A DNA stretch of 64,000 nucleotides from an uncultured Paludibaculum sp. (GTDB lineage: Bacteria > Acidobacteriota > Terriglobia > Bryobacterales > Bryobacteraceae). This document shows, one piece after another, positions 17,342-24,896 of this stretch. A program made the position numbers and the translations under genes. Location of the stretch: the NCBI RefSeq assembly GCF_963665245.1, contig NZ_OY762267.1:4639552-4703551 (forward strand), written 5' to 3'. The notes below the pieces were generated by a model, which made no database searches, was not told the DNA's origin, and was given only the letters and a program-made list of their open reading frames with translations. How positions within the stretch are numbered: the first letter of the stretch is position 1; each line of letters opens with the position of its first letter.

Positions 17342-19000
17342 GTGCGACGGCGCGACTTTCTGGGCGCTCTGGCCGCCTTGGCCCCGCCCAACGCCAGTTC
17401 CGACCCCGGTTTCCGGCTGCGCGACGTCACTCGCGCCGCCGGCATCGACTTTGTCCACAACTCCGGTGCATTCGGAAAGAAGTATCTGCCCGAAACCATG
17501 GGCCCTGGCTGCGCCTTTCTCGACTACGACAACGACGGCTGGCAGGACATCCTGCTGGTCAACTCCATGGACTGGCCCGGCCACAGGCGCCGGCGGTCCA
17601 CGCTGAAGCTCTATCGCAACAACCGCAACGGCACCTTCACCGATGTCACGCGCGCTGCTGGGCTCGATGTGGAAATGTACGGCCTGGGCGTGGCGGTCGG
17701 CGACTACAACAACGACGGCTTCGTCGACCTCTTCATCACGTGCCTCGGGCAAAGCCGGCTCTTCCAGAACACCGGTCGCGGCACCTTCGTCGATGTGACC
17801 GTCAAGGCCGGACTCGGAGGGCACGACGGCTTCTCCACGTCCGCCCTTTGGTTCGACTACGATCGCGACGGCCATCTCGACCTCTTTGTGACGAACTATG
17901 TCAAATGGTCGGAACGAACCGACGTCTTCTGCTCTTTCGACGGGAAGCAGAAGTCCTACTGCACTCCGGAGGCGTACCGCGGTGCCACCTGCTGGCTGTT
18001 CCGCAACCGCGGGGACGGCACCTTCGAGGACGTCACCGCCAAGGCGGGGCTGCTGGATACTTCCTCGAAGTCATTGGGCGTCGCCAGCCTGTCCTACGAC
18101 AACGACGGTTGGCCCGATCTGTTCGTCGCCAACGACACCCAGCCCAACAAGCTCTATCGCAATCAGCGTAACGGTACCTTCAGTGAAGTGGGCGTCCGCG
18201 CGGGATTAGCCTTCAGTGAGGACGGCCGGGCGCGCGCCGGCATGGGCGTCGACGTGGCCGACCTCGACGACTCCGGCCTGGCCTCCATCGTCGTGACGAA
18301 CTTCGACAATGAGATGCTGGGCCTCTACCGCGCCACCAAGTCTGGAGCCTTCATCGACCAGGCCCCAAAGACGAACATGGGTCTCGCCACGCGCCGCTCG
18401 CTGGGCTTCGGCTGTTTCTTCTTCGACGCCAACCTCGACGGCCACCTCGACCTGCTCGTCGTCAACGGCCACATCGACGAGACCATCTCCCGAGCGCGGC
18501 ACGACGTCACTTACGCCCAGTCGCCGCATCTCTTCCTCAACGACGGCAGCGGGAGTTTCCATGACGTGGCGAATCTCCTCGGCGCGGAATTCTCCAAGCC
18601 GAAGGTAGCCCGTGGTGCCGCATTCGGCGACATCCACAACGATGGCGCTCAGGATGTGTTGATCACCACGAATAACGGGCCGGCCTATCTCTTCAAGAAT
18701 GAACAGTCCGGCGGCAATCGATGGGTGCGTGTGAAGCTCATCGGGACGAAGTCGAACCGCGACGCGATCGGAGCGGTAGTGAAGTACGAGGCGGCCGATC
18801 TGCGAGGCTCTCGCACCGTGAAGTCGGGATCCAGCTACCTGTCGCAATCTGAGACGGTCCTGACCTTTGGGCTCGGGCCCCGGGAAAAAGTGGACAAACT
18901 GCAGGTTCTTTGGCCTAGCGGACGCACGGAAGAGTACCATGCTCTGAAGGCTGCTCAACGGTACTTTATTACCGAAAGTAAGGGCATTCGGCCGCTGTAG
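17342..19000 (+). CDS. CRTAC1-family FG-GAP/VCBS repeat protein with ASPIC/UnbV C-terminal domain
   Basis: About 552 residues. GTG 17342 is preferred because it gives a Tat-like leader at the very N-terminus (RRRDFLGALAALAPPNA); the frame further upstream lies inside the regulator gene. Seven or so calcium-binding-type repeats follow, for example DYDNDGWQDILLV, DYNNDGFVDLFIT, DYDRDGHLDLFVT and DANLDGHLDLLVV, predicting a beta propeller. The last 100 residues are an ASPIC/UnbV domain (LIGTKSNRDAIGAVV, then VDKLQVLWPSGRTEEY). It is probably exported and acts in cell-surface binding or carbohydrate recognition. Coupling to a two-component system is the main functional hint. Confidence 0.88.
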   Translation: MRRRDFLGALAALAPPNASSDPGFRLRDVTRAAGIDFVHNSGAFGKKYLPETMGPGCAFLDYDNDGWQDILLVNSMDWPGHRRRRSTLKLYRNNRNGTFTDVTRAAGLDVEMYGLGVAVGDYNNDGFVDLFITCLGQSRLFQNTGRGTFVDVTVKAGLGGHDGFSTSALWFDYDRDGHLDLFVTNYVKWSERTDVFCSFDGKQKSYCTPEAYRGATCWLFRNRGDGTFEDVTAKAGLLDTSSKSLGVASLSYDNDGWPDLFVANDTQPNKLYRNQRNGTFSEVGVRAGLAFSEDGRARAGMGVDVADLDDSGLASIVVTNFDNEMLGLYRATKSGAFIDQAPKTNMGLATRRSLGFGCFFFDANLDGHLDLLVVNGHIDETISRARHDVTYAQSPHLFLNDGSGSFHDVANLLGAEFSKPKVARGAAFGDIHNDGAQDVLITTNNGPAYLFKNEQSGGNRWVRVKLIGTKSNRDAIGAVVKYEAADLRGSRTVKSGSSYLSQSETVLTFGLGPREKVDKLQVLWPSGRTEEYHALKAAQRYFITESKGIRPL

Positions 19001-19188
19001 TCCTGGGTTTCGCCCCGGTTTCGGCCAGTTTCTCCAGAAAAGTACCACCACCTGATCCAGTACAGTAACGTCTTCCTTGTCCGGGGCCCCGCCGATACTC
19101 TGGTTCCAGCTGTGGCAATTCCCTCGACATTCCTGAAGTTCATGCACCAACCCATCTTGCTGAGCGGACCACGGCCGGAAAGAAACGC

Positions 19189-20481
19189 GTGAACTCAAAA
19201 ATACTCTCAAGGAGACCTCGGCGTACTGGCCGGCGGCGAGATTGGGCGGGCACTCGGCCCCTCATCGCATTGCTGACCTTGACCGTTCTGGTCGCCGCCA
19301 CCAGTCTCACCCTCCAGAAGCGCCGTAAGCCGGAGCCGGCCGTTGAACAGGACCCCGCCTACTATTCGCTCCTGGAGAAACTCTGGATGGATCGGCAGGA
19401 GCTGCCGACCCGTCTCGTCTACCCCTATTCCGTTGTGTCCGGCGGTGTTGAGACGCCGGAAGAGGTCCTCGCTGCGGCCCAACACGATCCGTTGGTTGCC
19501 GCGCACTATCGTGACTTCGACTTCCAGCACGCCACGGTCACTACGCTCCGCGATGCCCGGCTCGCCCATGTTTCCTACCGCATGGACGACAAGATCTTCT
19601 GGACGAAGAAGAAGGTCAAGATCCCGGCTGGAGAACGAGTGGTCACCGACGGCAAGAACTACATCCGGGGCCGCTGCGGAAATCGTCTGCTCGACACCTC
19701 GCCACCGCAAGTCAGTGCGCACGAGCCACCCGAGGAAGTGATGAACACGCCGGACCTGCCGGTGCTCGCCCTCACTGTGCCTCAACCTGGCACACCGCCG
19801 ATCCTCGGCACCGTCGGTGGCGCGGCTCCGTCCGAAAGCGAGCCAACCAGCCCTGCCGGCCTGGCACCCTATGACGCCGGCGCTCCGGACCTTATCCCGC
19901 CCAGCTCGACTCACGCCGGCCCTGTGGGCGGCGGATACATCATTCCGCCCATGGTTTGTTGCGGCGGCTACGGGATCACTCCTTCGTCCTCCAACCCCGT
20001 ACCAACGACGCCACCAGTCATCACACCGCCGCCGTCGACCCCTCCGCCGGTCAACCCGCCGGTGACGCCGCCACCGGTGACTCCTCCACCCGTGACGCCA
20101 CCCTCATCGCCGGATGTGAACCCACCCCCGGTGACGCCGCCTCCGGTGAATCCACCGCCAGTGACGCCGCCCGGCGACAATCCTCCGGTGACTCCGCCCC
20201 CGGACAATCCGCCTCCGGTGACGCCACCTCCGGTGAACCCACCACCTGTGACGCCGCCACCTGAGAATCCGCCGGTGGTGTACCCACCTCCGGGCACGCC
20301 GCCAGGGACACCCGACGGGCCGCCGCCGCTGGAACCACCTCCCGTGGATCCGCCACCGGTGAATCCACCGCCTGTGGTCCCTCCGCCCCTCAGTGAGGTG
20401 CCGGAACCCTCTACCTTTGGGCTGATGGCTGCTGGACTTGCGGTGCTGGCTTGGTCAGCCCGACGCCGCGGGAAACAATAG
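19189..20481 (+). CDS. Proline-rich surface protein with PEP-CTERM sorting signal
   Basis: A 430-residue protein starting at GTG 19189, with a membrane signal segment at about 23-42 (PLIALLTLTVLVAATSL). Residues about 55-185 are a unique soluble region with YRMDDKIFWTKKKVKIPAGE. Residues about 275-400 consist of short proline repeats (PPPVTPPPVNPPP type), a likely extended wall- or matrix-spanning stalk. The end is a textbook PEP-CTERM tail: VPEPSTFGLM, a hydrophobic span, then RRR. Such tails are recognised and cleaved by exosortase in EPS-producing Gram-negative bacteria; no exosortase is in this window. It stands alone, 188 bp after the CRTAC1 gene. The enzymatic role of the soluble part, if any, is unknown. 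Confidence 0.82.
   Translation: MNSKILSRRPRRTGRRRDWAGTRPLIALLTLTVLVAATSLTLQKRRKPEPAVEQDPAYYSLLEKLWMDRQELPTRLVYPYSVVSGGVETPEEVLAAAQHDPLVAAHYRDFDFQHATVTTLRDARLAHVSYRMDDKIFWTKKKVKIPAGERVVTDGKNYIRGRCGNRLLDTSPPQVSAHEPPEEVMNTPDLPVLALTVPQPGTPPILGTVGGAAPSESEPTSPAGLAPYDAGAPDLIPPSSTHAGPVGGGYIIPPMVCCGGYGITPSSSNPVPTTPPVITPPPSTPPPVNPPVTPPPVTPPPVTPPSSPDVNPPPVTPPPVNPPPVTPPGDNPPVTPPPDNPPPVTPPPVNPPPVTPPPENPPVVYPPPGTPPGTPDGPPPLEPPPVDPPPVNPPPVVPPPLSEVPEPSTFGLMAAGLAVLAWSARRRGKQ
20026..20388 (+). repeat. Proline-codon tandem repeats inside the PEP-CTERM gene
   Basis: Imperfect direct repeats of CCACCGGTGACGCC-like units encode PPVTPP/PPVNPP motifs. The irregular copy arrangement suggests that repeat number can vary by slippage or recombination, which would change stalk length. 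Confidence 0.7.
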
Positions 20482-20514
20482 CAGCCACTCCCGAACAGTG
20501 TCCGGTCCCCAGCT

Positions 20515-21432
20515 CTAGCTGAGGGGCCGGGCGCTCCTTCTCTTCTGAAGAACTCGCTGAGTCCAGGAGCTCTTTGCCGGAGAGAACTGCCCCGCCGCCG
20601 CCCGCAGGTAAGGGCGGAACTGCAGCATCCACCATTGCGTCAACCCCTGCGTGCGGATGGACTCCAGCGTCTCCGAGTAGTGCTCCAGGATGTTCTCGGC
20701 CACCATCTCGCCCGTCGTCCGCGCCGCCACCAGAGAGCTTCTGCCCAGCCACGCCACGTTTCGAGGTAGTTGAGTGACCGCATCCAGCGCCAGCAGCGCC
20801 GAAAGTTCGAAAGCGCTGCGTTGCTCCCGCTGCGCCGTCGCCCGCAGATCGCGCCAACTCCGTTCCAGTGTCTCGATCCCCGGGAAGCGAGACGGGGCCA
20901 GTCCCCGCGCACTCTGTTGCAGTGCCGCCCACTCCGCGCGTAGACCCGTCGTATCGAGCGGCGGGGTGTTGATTGTCTCGGCAGCGCGCCCGGCCGTCTC
21001 CTCCAGCGCGTCGAGGATCTGATCCATGGTGTGTGGATTGGTCTCGGGCCGGATCAGACCTTCCTGCTTCAGGCTCTCTGCGATTTCGGCGATCAGGCTG
21101 CGCCCCGCGCCGCTCAGATCAGCCAGCGCCGCCAGCACCCAGACGGGGGATGCGCGGAACGTGAGGATCCCAATCAACTCAATGCCGTTACCCGCCGTGC
21201 GGCGCATCAGGAAGTCTTCGGCCAGTTTGCCTTCCACCGGGAACACACCCTCCACCTCGCCCACCTGCTCGATGAGGAACCGGAGCGTGGCCTCCACCAG
21301 CGAACGGTAGAGCCTCGTGCGGCGCAGAGCGATGGGTAGAGCCGATTCGCCGATCTGATTCAGTAAACCGCCTGCCAGCGCCGTAGCCGACCGGAGAATC
21401 CGTTCGGGCAGCGACAGTATATAGTCCCGCAC
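20515..21432 (-). CDS. Hypothetical protein, 305 residues
   Basis: I do not recognise the family. The protein is largely alpha-helical and starts at GTG 21432 with MRDYILSLPERILRS. It has an amphipathic or hydrophobic N-terminal stretch (SATALAGGLLNQIGESALPIAL) and a central hydrophobic segment (GIELIGILTFRASPVWVLAALADL), suggesting membrane association rather than secretion. The C-terminus is basic (QRVLQKRRSARPLS). It is divergent from the Tat-exported dehydrogenase with a 30-bp gap that contains a candidate shared promoter. Codon use is like the neighbours, so I regard it as a real gene. Confidence 0.7.
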   Translation of the reverse strand: MRDYILSLPERILRSATALAGGLLNQIGESALPIALRRTRLYRSLVEATLRFLIEQVGEVEGVFPVEGKLAEDFLMRRTAGNGIELIGILTFRASPVWVLAALADLSGAGRSLIAEIAESLKQEGLIRPETNPHTMDQILDALEETAGRAAETINTPPLDTTGLRAEWAALQQSARGLAPSRFPGIETLERSWRDLRATAQREQRSAFELSALLALDAVTQLPRNVAWLGRSSLVAARTTGEMVAENILEHYSETLESIRTQGLTQWWMLQFRPYLRAAAGQFSPAKSSWTQRVLQKRRSARPLS

Positions 21433-21437
21433 GGTGA

Positions 21438-21444
21438 TATGTTA
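21438..21444. promoter_or_regulatory. Candidate bidirectional -10 element (TATGTTA)
   Basis: The minus strand reads TAACAT, 6 nt before GTG 21432 (leaderless spacing). The plus strand reads TATGTT, 19 nt before ATG 21463, which has its own AGGAG. Confidence 0.42.
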
Positions 21445-21462
21445 GCTGTTTCAGGAGTGGCT

Positions 21463-22725
21463 ATGACCATCATCAACCGCCGTGAATTCCTGGGTGCGGC
21501 CGCCGCCGCTTCCAACTTGTTGGCGCAGGACAGGAAGTTGAGACTGGGCCTCATCGGATGCGGCTGGTTTGGCGGAGTCGACTCCGCCGCCGCCATCGCT
21601 GCCGGCGGCGTCGAATTCGTCGGCCTGTGCGATGTCGACTCGGCTCACCTGGACGAGATGAGCGCAGCCATCGAGAAGCAGCAGGGCTCCAAGCCAAAAG
21701 GCTTCAAACACTACAAGGATCTGCTCGCCATGGACGGCCTCGACGGTCTGCTCATCGCCACGCCGCCGCACTGGCACGCCCTGCCGTTCATCGCCGCCTG
21801 TGAACGCAAGCTCCCCATCTATTGCGAGAAGCCGCTGGCCTACGACATCCGCGAAGGCCGCGCCATGGCCAACGCTTGGAAGAAGGCTGGCAACATCGTC
21901 CAGATCGGCTTCCAGCGCCGGCAAAGTGAGGCATATCACTCCGTGGCCGACTACATCGCCTCGGGCGCGCCGGGCAAGATCATCCAGGTAGACGTCAACA
22001 TTCACTACACCGCCCAGCCGCTCGACAACAAGCCGCAGGATCCACCAGCCACCCTCGACTGGGATCTCTGGTGCGGGCCCGCGCCCAAGCTGCCTTACTC
22101 GCCCAACATCGGCCACAAATCCTGGCGCCTGGAGGAGACCACCGGCAACGGCCACCTGGTCGACTGGGGGATCCACCTGATCGATGCCACCCGCATGATG
22201 CTGGCCGAAACGATGCCCACGCGCATCACGGCGATGGGCGGTCTCTACGAATACAAGGGCCGCATCACCACGCCCGATACGCTCACCGCGCACTTCGAGT
22301 TCAGTAAGTGCCCCGTCGTGTGGCGTCACCGTCTGTGGGGCGCCGTGGAGCGCGACCCGGAATTCTCGAACGGCGTGACCTTCTTCGGCGAGAAGGAGAC
22401 GATCTTCGTCACCGACGGCCGCTGGATCGTCATGCCGAAGGGCAGAAATGCCGAGCGCCGCGTCACCGAGGTGAAGTCCGCCAACGAACTCAGCCAGCGG
22501 CATGTGACGGAGTGGATCAACGCAGTGCGCGCCGGCAAGCAGCCTTCGGTTTCACCAGACGAAGCCTTCCGCTCCACGGCCACCGTGCAGTTGGGCATGA
22601 TCTCCTACAAGACCGGCCGCACCATTCAGTGGGACATGGCATCGGAGAAGCTGCTGAACGATCCGGCGGCCAATAAGCTATTGGCGCGCGCCTACCGTGC
22701 GCCCTACAAGCACCCCGGTGCCTAG
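21463..22725 (+). CDS. Tat-exported Gfo/Idh/MocA-family oxidoreductase
   Basis: A 420-residue NAD(P)-dependent sugar dehydrogenase-like enzyme. ATG 21463 is chosen for its AGGAG 5 nt upstream and for the twin-arginine leader (INRREFLGAAAAASNLLAQ). The Rossmann motif is LGLIGCGWFGG, and the family motif is CEKPLAYDIREGR. The C-terminal substrate domain carries HLVDWGIHLIDATRMM. Exported Gfo/Idh enzymes are common in Acidobacteria and Planctomycetes and act on periplasmic sugars or inositols with a tightly bound cofactor. Its stop overlaps the holA stop on the other strand within the palindrome CTAG (22722-22725). Confidence 0.9.
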   Translation: MTIINRREFLGAAAAASNLLAQDRKLRLGLIGCGWFGGVDSAAAIAAGGVEFVGLCDVDSAHLDEMSAAIEKQQGSKPKGFKHYKDLLAMDGLDGLLIATPPHWHALPFIAACERKLPIYCEKPLAYDIREGRAMANAWKKAGNIVQIGFQRRQSEAYHSVADYIASGAPGKIIQVDVNIHYTAQPLDNKPQDPPATLDWDLWCGPAPKLPYSPNIGHKSWRLEETTGNGHLVDWGIHLIDATRMMLAETMPTRITAMGGLYEYKGRITTPDTLTAHFEFSKCPVVWRHRLWGAVERDPEFSNGVTFFGEKETIFVTDGRWIVMPKGRNAERRVTEVKSANELSQRHVTEWINAVRAGKQPSVSPDEAFRSTATVQLGMISYKTGRTIQWDMASEKLLNDPAANKLLARAYRAPYKHPGA

Positions 22726-23795
22726 CGCGTGAGGCGCAGGACGAAGTCTTCCATCACGATGCGGTCGTCCACTCGTGAGCTCTTCATGTCGCGATCGGCC
22801 CGGAAGACCAGTTGCAAGGCCTCTTCCAGCTTCTCTTTCGTGAATTTCGAACTCGCCGTGTGGATCTGATCGGCCCGCGAACGCCACATGGGCGTGCCTT
22901 GCCGCTGAAAGAAGCTCTGCACTTCGCTCGACGAGCGCAGCCCCTGTTCGCGCGCCGCCAGCGCCAGGCGGAAGATGCCGCCCAGAAACGTGAGCGCCAG
23001 AGGCAAATACTCGCCTTCGCGCACGAGCGTGTCCAGCAGTTGCATCGCTTCCACGCGGCTGCGGCGCGCCAGCGCGTTCACGAGGTTGAAGACCGTCGTC
23101 TCCTGCGCGTTGGGCACCATATTGGCGATGTCGGCCGCCGTCACCTTGCCGCCGTTCACTTCGGCGAACAGCGCCAGCTTTTCGACTTCATTGGCCAGAC
23201 GCGAGGCATCCGCCGCCGTCGCCTCCACCAGCAGATCGATCTCATTCGAACCCAATCGCAGCCCGCGCTCTCCGGCGAGCGACTGCACAAAGGCGCGGGC
23301 ATCCTGCGGAGTGAACTTGACGAACTCCACCACCGCGCGGATGGCGCCGTAGTACTTCGCCAGGCGGTCCATCTTGGTCTTGTCCTCGCCGTCGAAATCC
23401 CATTTGCGGGCGTCGAACACGAGCACGACTCCAGGCGTCGGATCCTGGCAATAAGAGGTCAACGCCTCAGGGCCGACCGCTGCCTTACCAGAGCTTTCCT
23501 CTTCCTCACTGGCAGCGGCGCGCCCGCGCGGCAAAGCCGATTCCGCCGAAGCCACCCAGATGACGCGATTGCGCGCGAACAGCGACATCGAGCGCGCGTC
23601 GTCCAGCACTTCGTTCAGCGAGACTTCATCCAGATCGTGCCGCGTGTAGCCCTCTTCCCGATCCTCCACGCTCAGCATCTTCTCGATCAGCGCCTTACGG
23701 CACGGCGCGCGCCGGTAGCCCTCCGGCCCGACAAACAGATAGACCGGCTCCGGATCCTGTTTCGACAACGAGCGAAGAAACTGGTCTGGCGTCAT
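22722..23795 (-). CDS. holA: DNA polymerase III subunit delta
   Basis: A 357-residue clamp-loader subunit. The N-terminal region PVYLFVGPEGYRRAPCRKALI replaces the active P-loop as in HolA, which does not hydrolyse ATP. The central helical domain contains FARNRVIWV and LLVEATAADASRLANEVEKL, and the C-terminal collar domain includes VFNLVNALARRSRVEAMQLL. It loads the beta clamp at the replication fork. It is the last gene of the minus-strand envelope run, 6 bp after an lptE paralogue; the lptE-holA neighbourhood is widely conserved. A few extra residues with an acidic, low-complexity stretch (ASEEEESSGKA) follow the first domain. Confidence 0.93.
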   Translation of the reverse strand: MTPDQFLRSLSKQDPEPVYLFVGPEGYRRAPCRKALIEKMLSVEDREEGYTRHDLDEVSLNEVLDDARSMSLFARNRVIWVASAESALPRGRAAASEEEESSGKAAVGPEALTSYCQDPTPGVVLVFDARKWDFDGEDKTKMDRLAKYYGAIRAVVEFVKFTPQDARAFVQSLAGERGLRLGSNEIDLLVEATAADASRLANEVEKLALFAEVNGGKVTAADIANMVPNAQETTVFNLVNALARRSRVEAMQLLDTLVREGEYLPLALTFLGGIFRLALAAREQGLRSSSEVQSFFQRQGTPMWRSRADQIHTASSKFTKEKLEEALQLVFRADRDMKSSRVDDRIVMEDFVLRLTR

Positions 23796-23801
23796 GGGTT
23801 C

Positions 23802-24377
23802 CTAGAAGGCCTCCAATACACTGCTCACCACTTGGCGTGCCACTTCCTGGCTCAACCGCTGCAACGCGACGGCGCTCTCGTCGAAATATTGCACCTGATC
23901 CGTCGCCATCTCATACCGCTGCCGGATCTCCATGTTCTCGCGATTGTAGAGGACTTTGCCTGTCTTGCGCTCTACCAGGGTAATGTTCATTGTCACCGAA
24001 AGTTGAATCCCGACCTCCCGGCCGTTCTGCACAATAGTGGGAGACCTCAGGAAGTTCACTACCGTGCCGTTCAACACCGCGTCCGCCTGATCCTGGTCAG
24101 AAACCACGCGGTACCGCGTGCGAGAGAGAAACTCACGGCCAATCGCTCCGGGCAGGTGCTCAGTCAGCTTGTAGCGTGTCGTGTTGTTGCCGAATGCCGG
24201 GACTGCGATGCTATGCAATGTGGTCGGCAGCAAGTCGCCACGGCCGCCGACGTGGTAGCCGCATCCGCTCACCAGAGTTGCTGCTACCCAAAGCAGAGCC
24301 ACCAGTCTCACGGTTTCTGGATGGAAGGCGGGAACCAATGCGGTTCCGGCACATCGGAGCAACTCGCTGGGAGCCAT
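23802..24377 (-). CDS. lptE: LptE-like LPS-assembly lipoprotein, paralogue A
   Basis: Outer-membrane lipoprotein that should plug the LptD barrel and help insert lipopolysaccharide. The lipobox cysteine is in LVSGCGYHVGGRGDLLP. The open frame allows ATG 24377, but comparison with the paralogue directly upstream suggests that GTG 24311 (VRLVALLWVAATLVSGC) is a more natural signal peptide start, so about 22 N-terminal residues may be untranslated. The body (PAFGNNTTRYKLTEHLPGAIG, then REFLSRTRYRVVSD) is highly similar to paralogue B, with an identical end (SQEVARQVVSSVLEAF). It lies 6 bp after paralogue B and precedes holA. It is a recent tandem duplication; which copy serves LptD is not known. 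Confidence 0.85.
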   Translation of the reverse strand: MAPSELLRCAGTALVPAFHPETVRLVALLWVAATLVSGCGYHVGGRGDLLPTTLHSIAVPAFGNNTTRYKLTEHLPGAIGREFLSRTRYRVVSDQDQADAVLNGTVVNFLRSPTIVQNGREVGIQLSVTMNITLVERKTGKVLYNRENMEIRQRYEMATDQVQYFDESAVALQRLSQEVARQVVSSVLEAF

Positions 24378-24383
24378 GACACT

Positions 24384-24896
24384 CTAGAAGGCCTCCAGCA
24401 CACTGCTCACCACCTGGCGCGCCACTTCCTGGCTCAACCGCTGCAGCGCGACCGTGCTTTCGTCGAAGTACTGCAATTGATCCGTCGCCACTTCGTAGCG
24501 CTGCCGGACCTCCATGTTCTCGCGGCTGTAGAGAACCTTGCCGGTTTTGCGTTCCTTCAACGAGATGTTCATGAACACCGAGACCTGGATACCTGCCGCG
24601 CGGCCTGTCTTCTGGTCGAAGATCGTCGGCGCCGTATAGAAGTTCACCACGGCGCCGCTCAGCACGGCGTCCGCCGTGTCCAGGTTCGTGACAACCTGGT
24701 AGCGGGTGCGAGAGATGAACTCGCGGCCAATGGCGCCCGGCAGTTGCTCGGTCAACTTGTAGCGTGTGGTGTTGTTGCCGAAGGCGGGAATGGCAATGGT
24801 CCGCAGGGTGGACGGCAGCATGTCGCCATGGCCCCCCACATGATAGCCACAACCAACCAGACTGAAGGCTGCCAACACCAGCGCCGCGAATCTCAT
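24384..24896 (-). CDS. lptE: LptE-like LPS-assembly lipoprotein, paralogue B
   Basis: A 170-residue lipoprotein. ATG 24896 gives a compact signal peptide with lipobox FSLVGC and overlaps the stop of the upstream Usg-like gene (ATGA). The longer frame lies inside that gene. It shares with paralogue A the block GYHVGG, the core AFGNNTTRYKLTEQLPGAIG and the identical 16-residue C-terminus. The segments that differ, around LDTADAVLSGAVVNFYTAPT, may mark the LptD-contacting or LPS-contacting face. Function as in paralogue A: outer-membrane LPS assembly, consistent with pssA, psd and the lipid A genes nearby. Confidence 0.87.
   Translation of the reverse strand: MRFAALVLAAFSLVGCGYHVGGHGDMLPSTLRTIAIPAFGNNTTRYKLTEQLPGAIGREFISRTRYQVVTNLDTADAVLSGAVVNFYTAPTIFDQKTGRAAGIQVSVFMNISLKERKTGKVLYSRENMEVRQRYEVATDQLQYFDESTVALQRLSQEVARQVVSSVLEAF

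Noticed and set aside
19968..20368. Gly-rich and Pro/Ala-rich minus-strand frames at 20 kb
   Set aside because: These are the antisense of the proline repeats of the PEP-CTERM gene.
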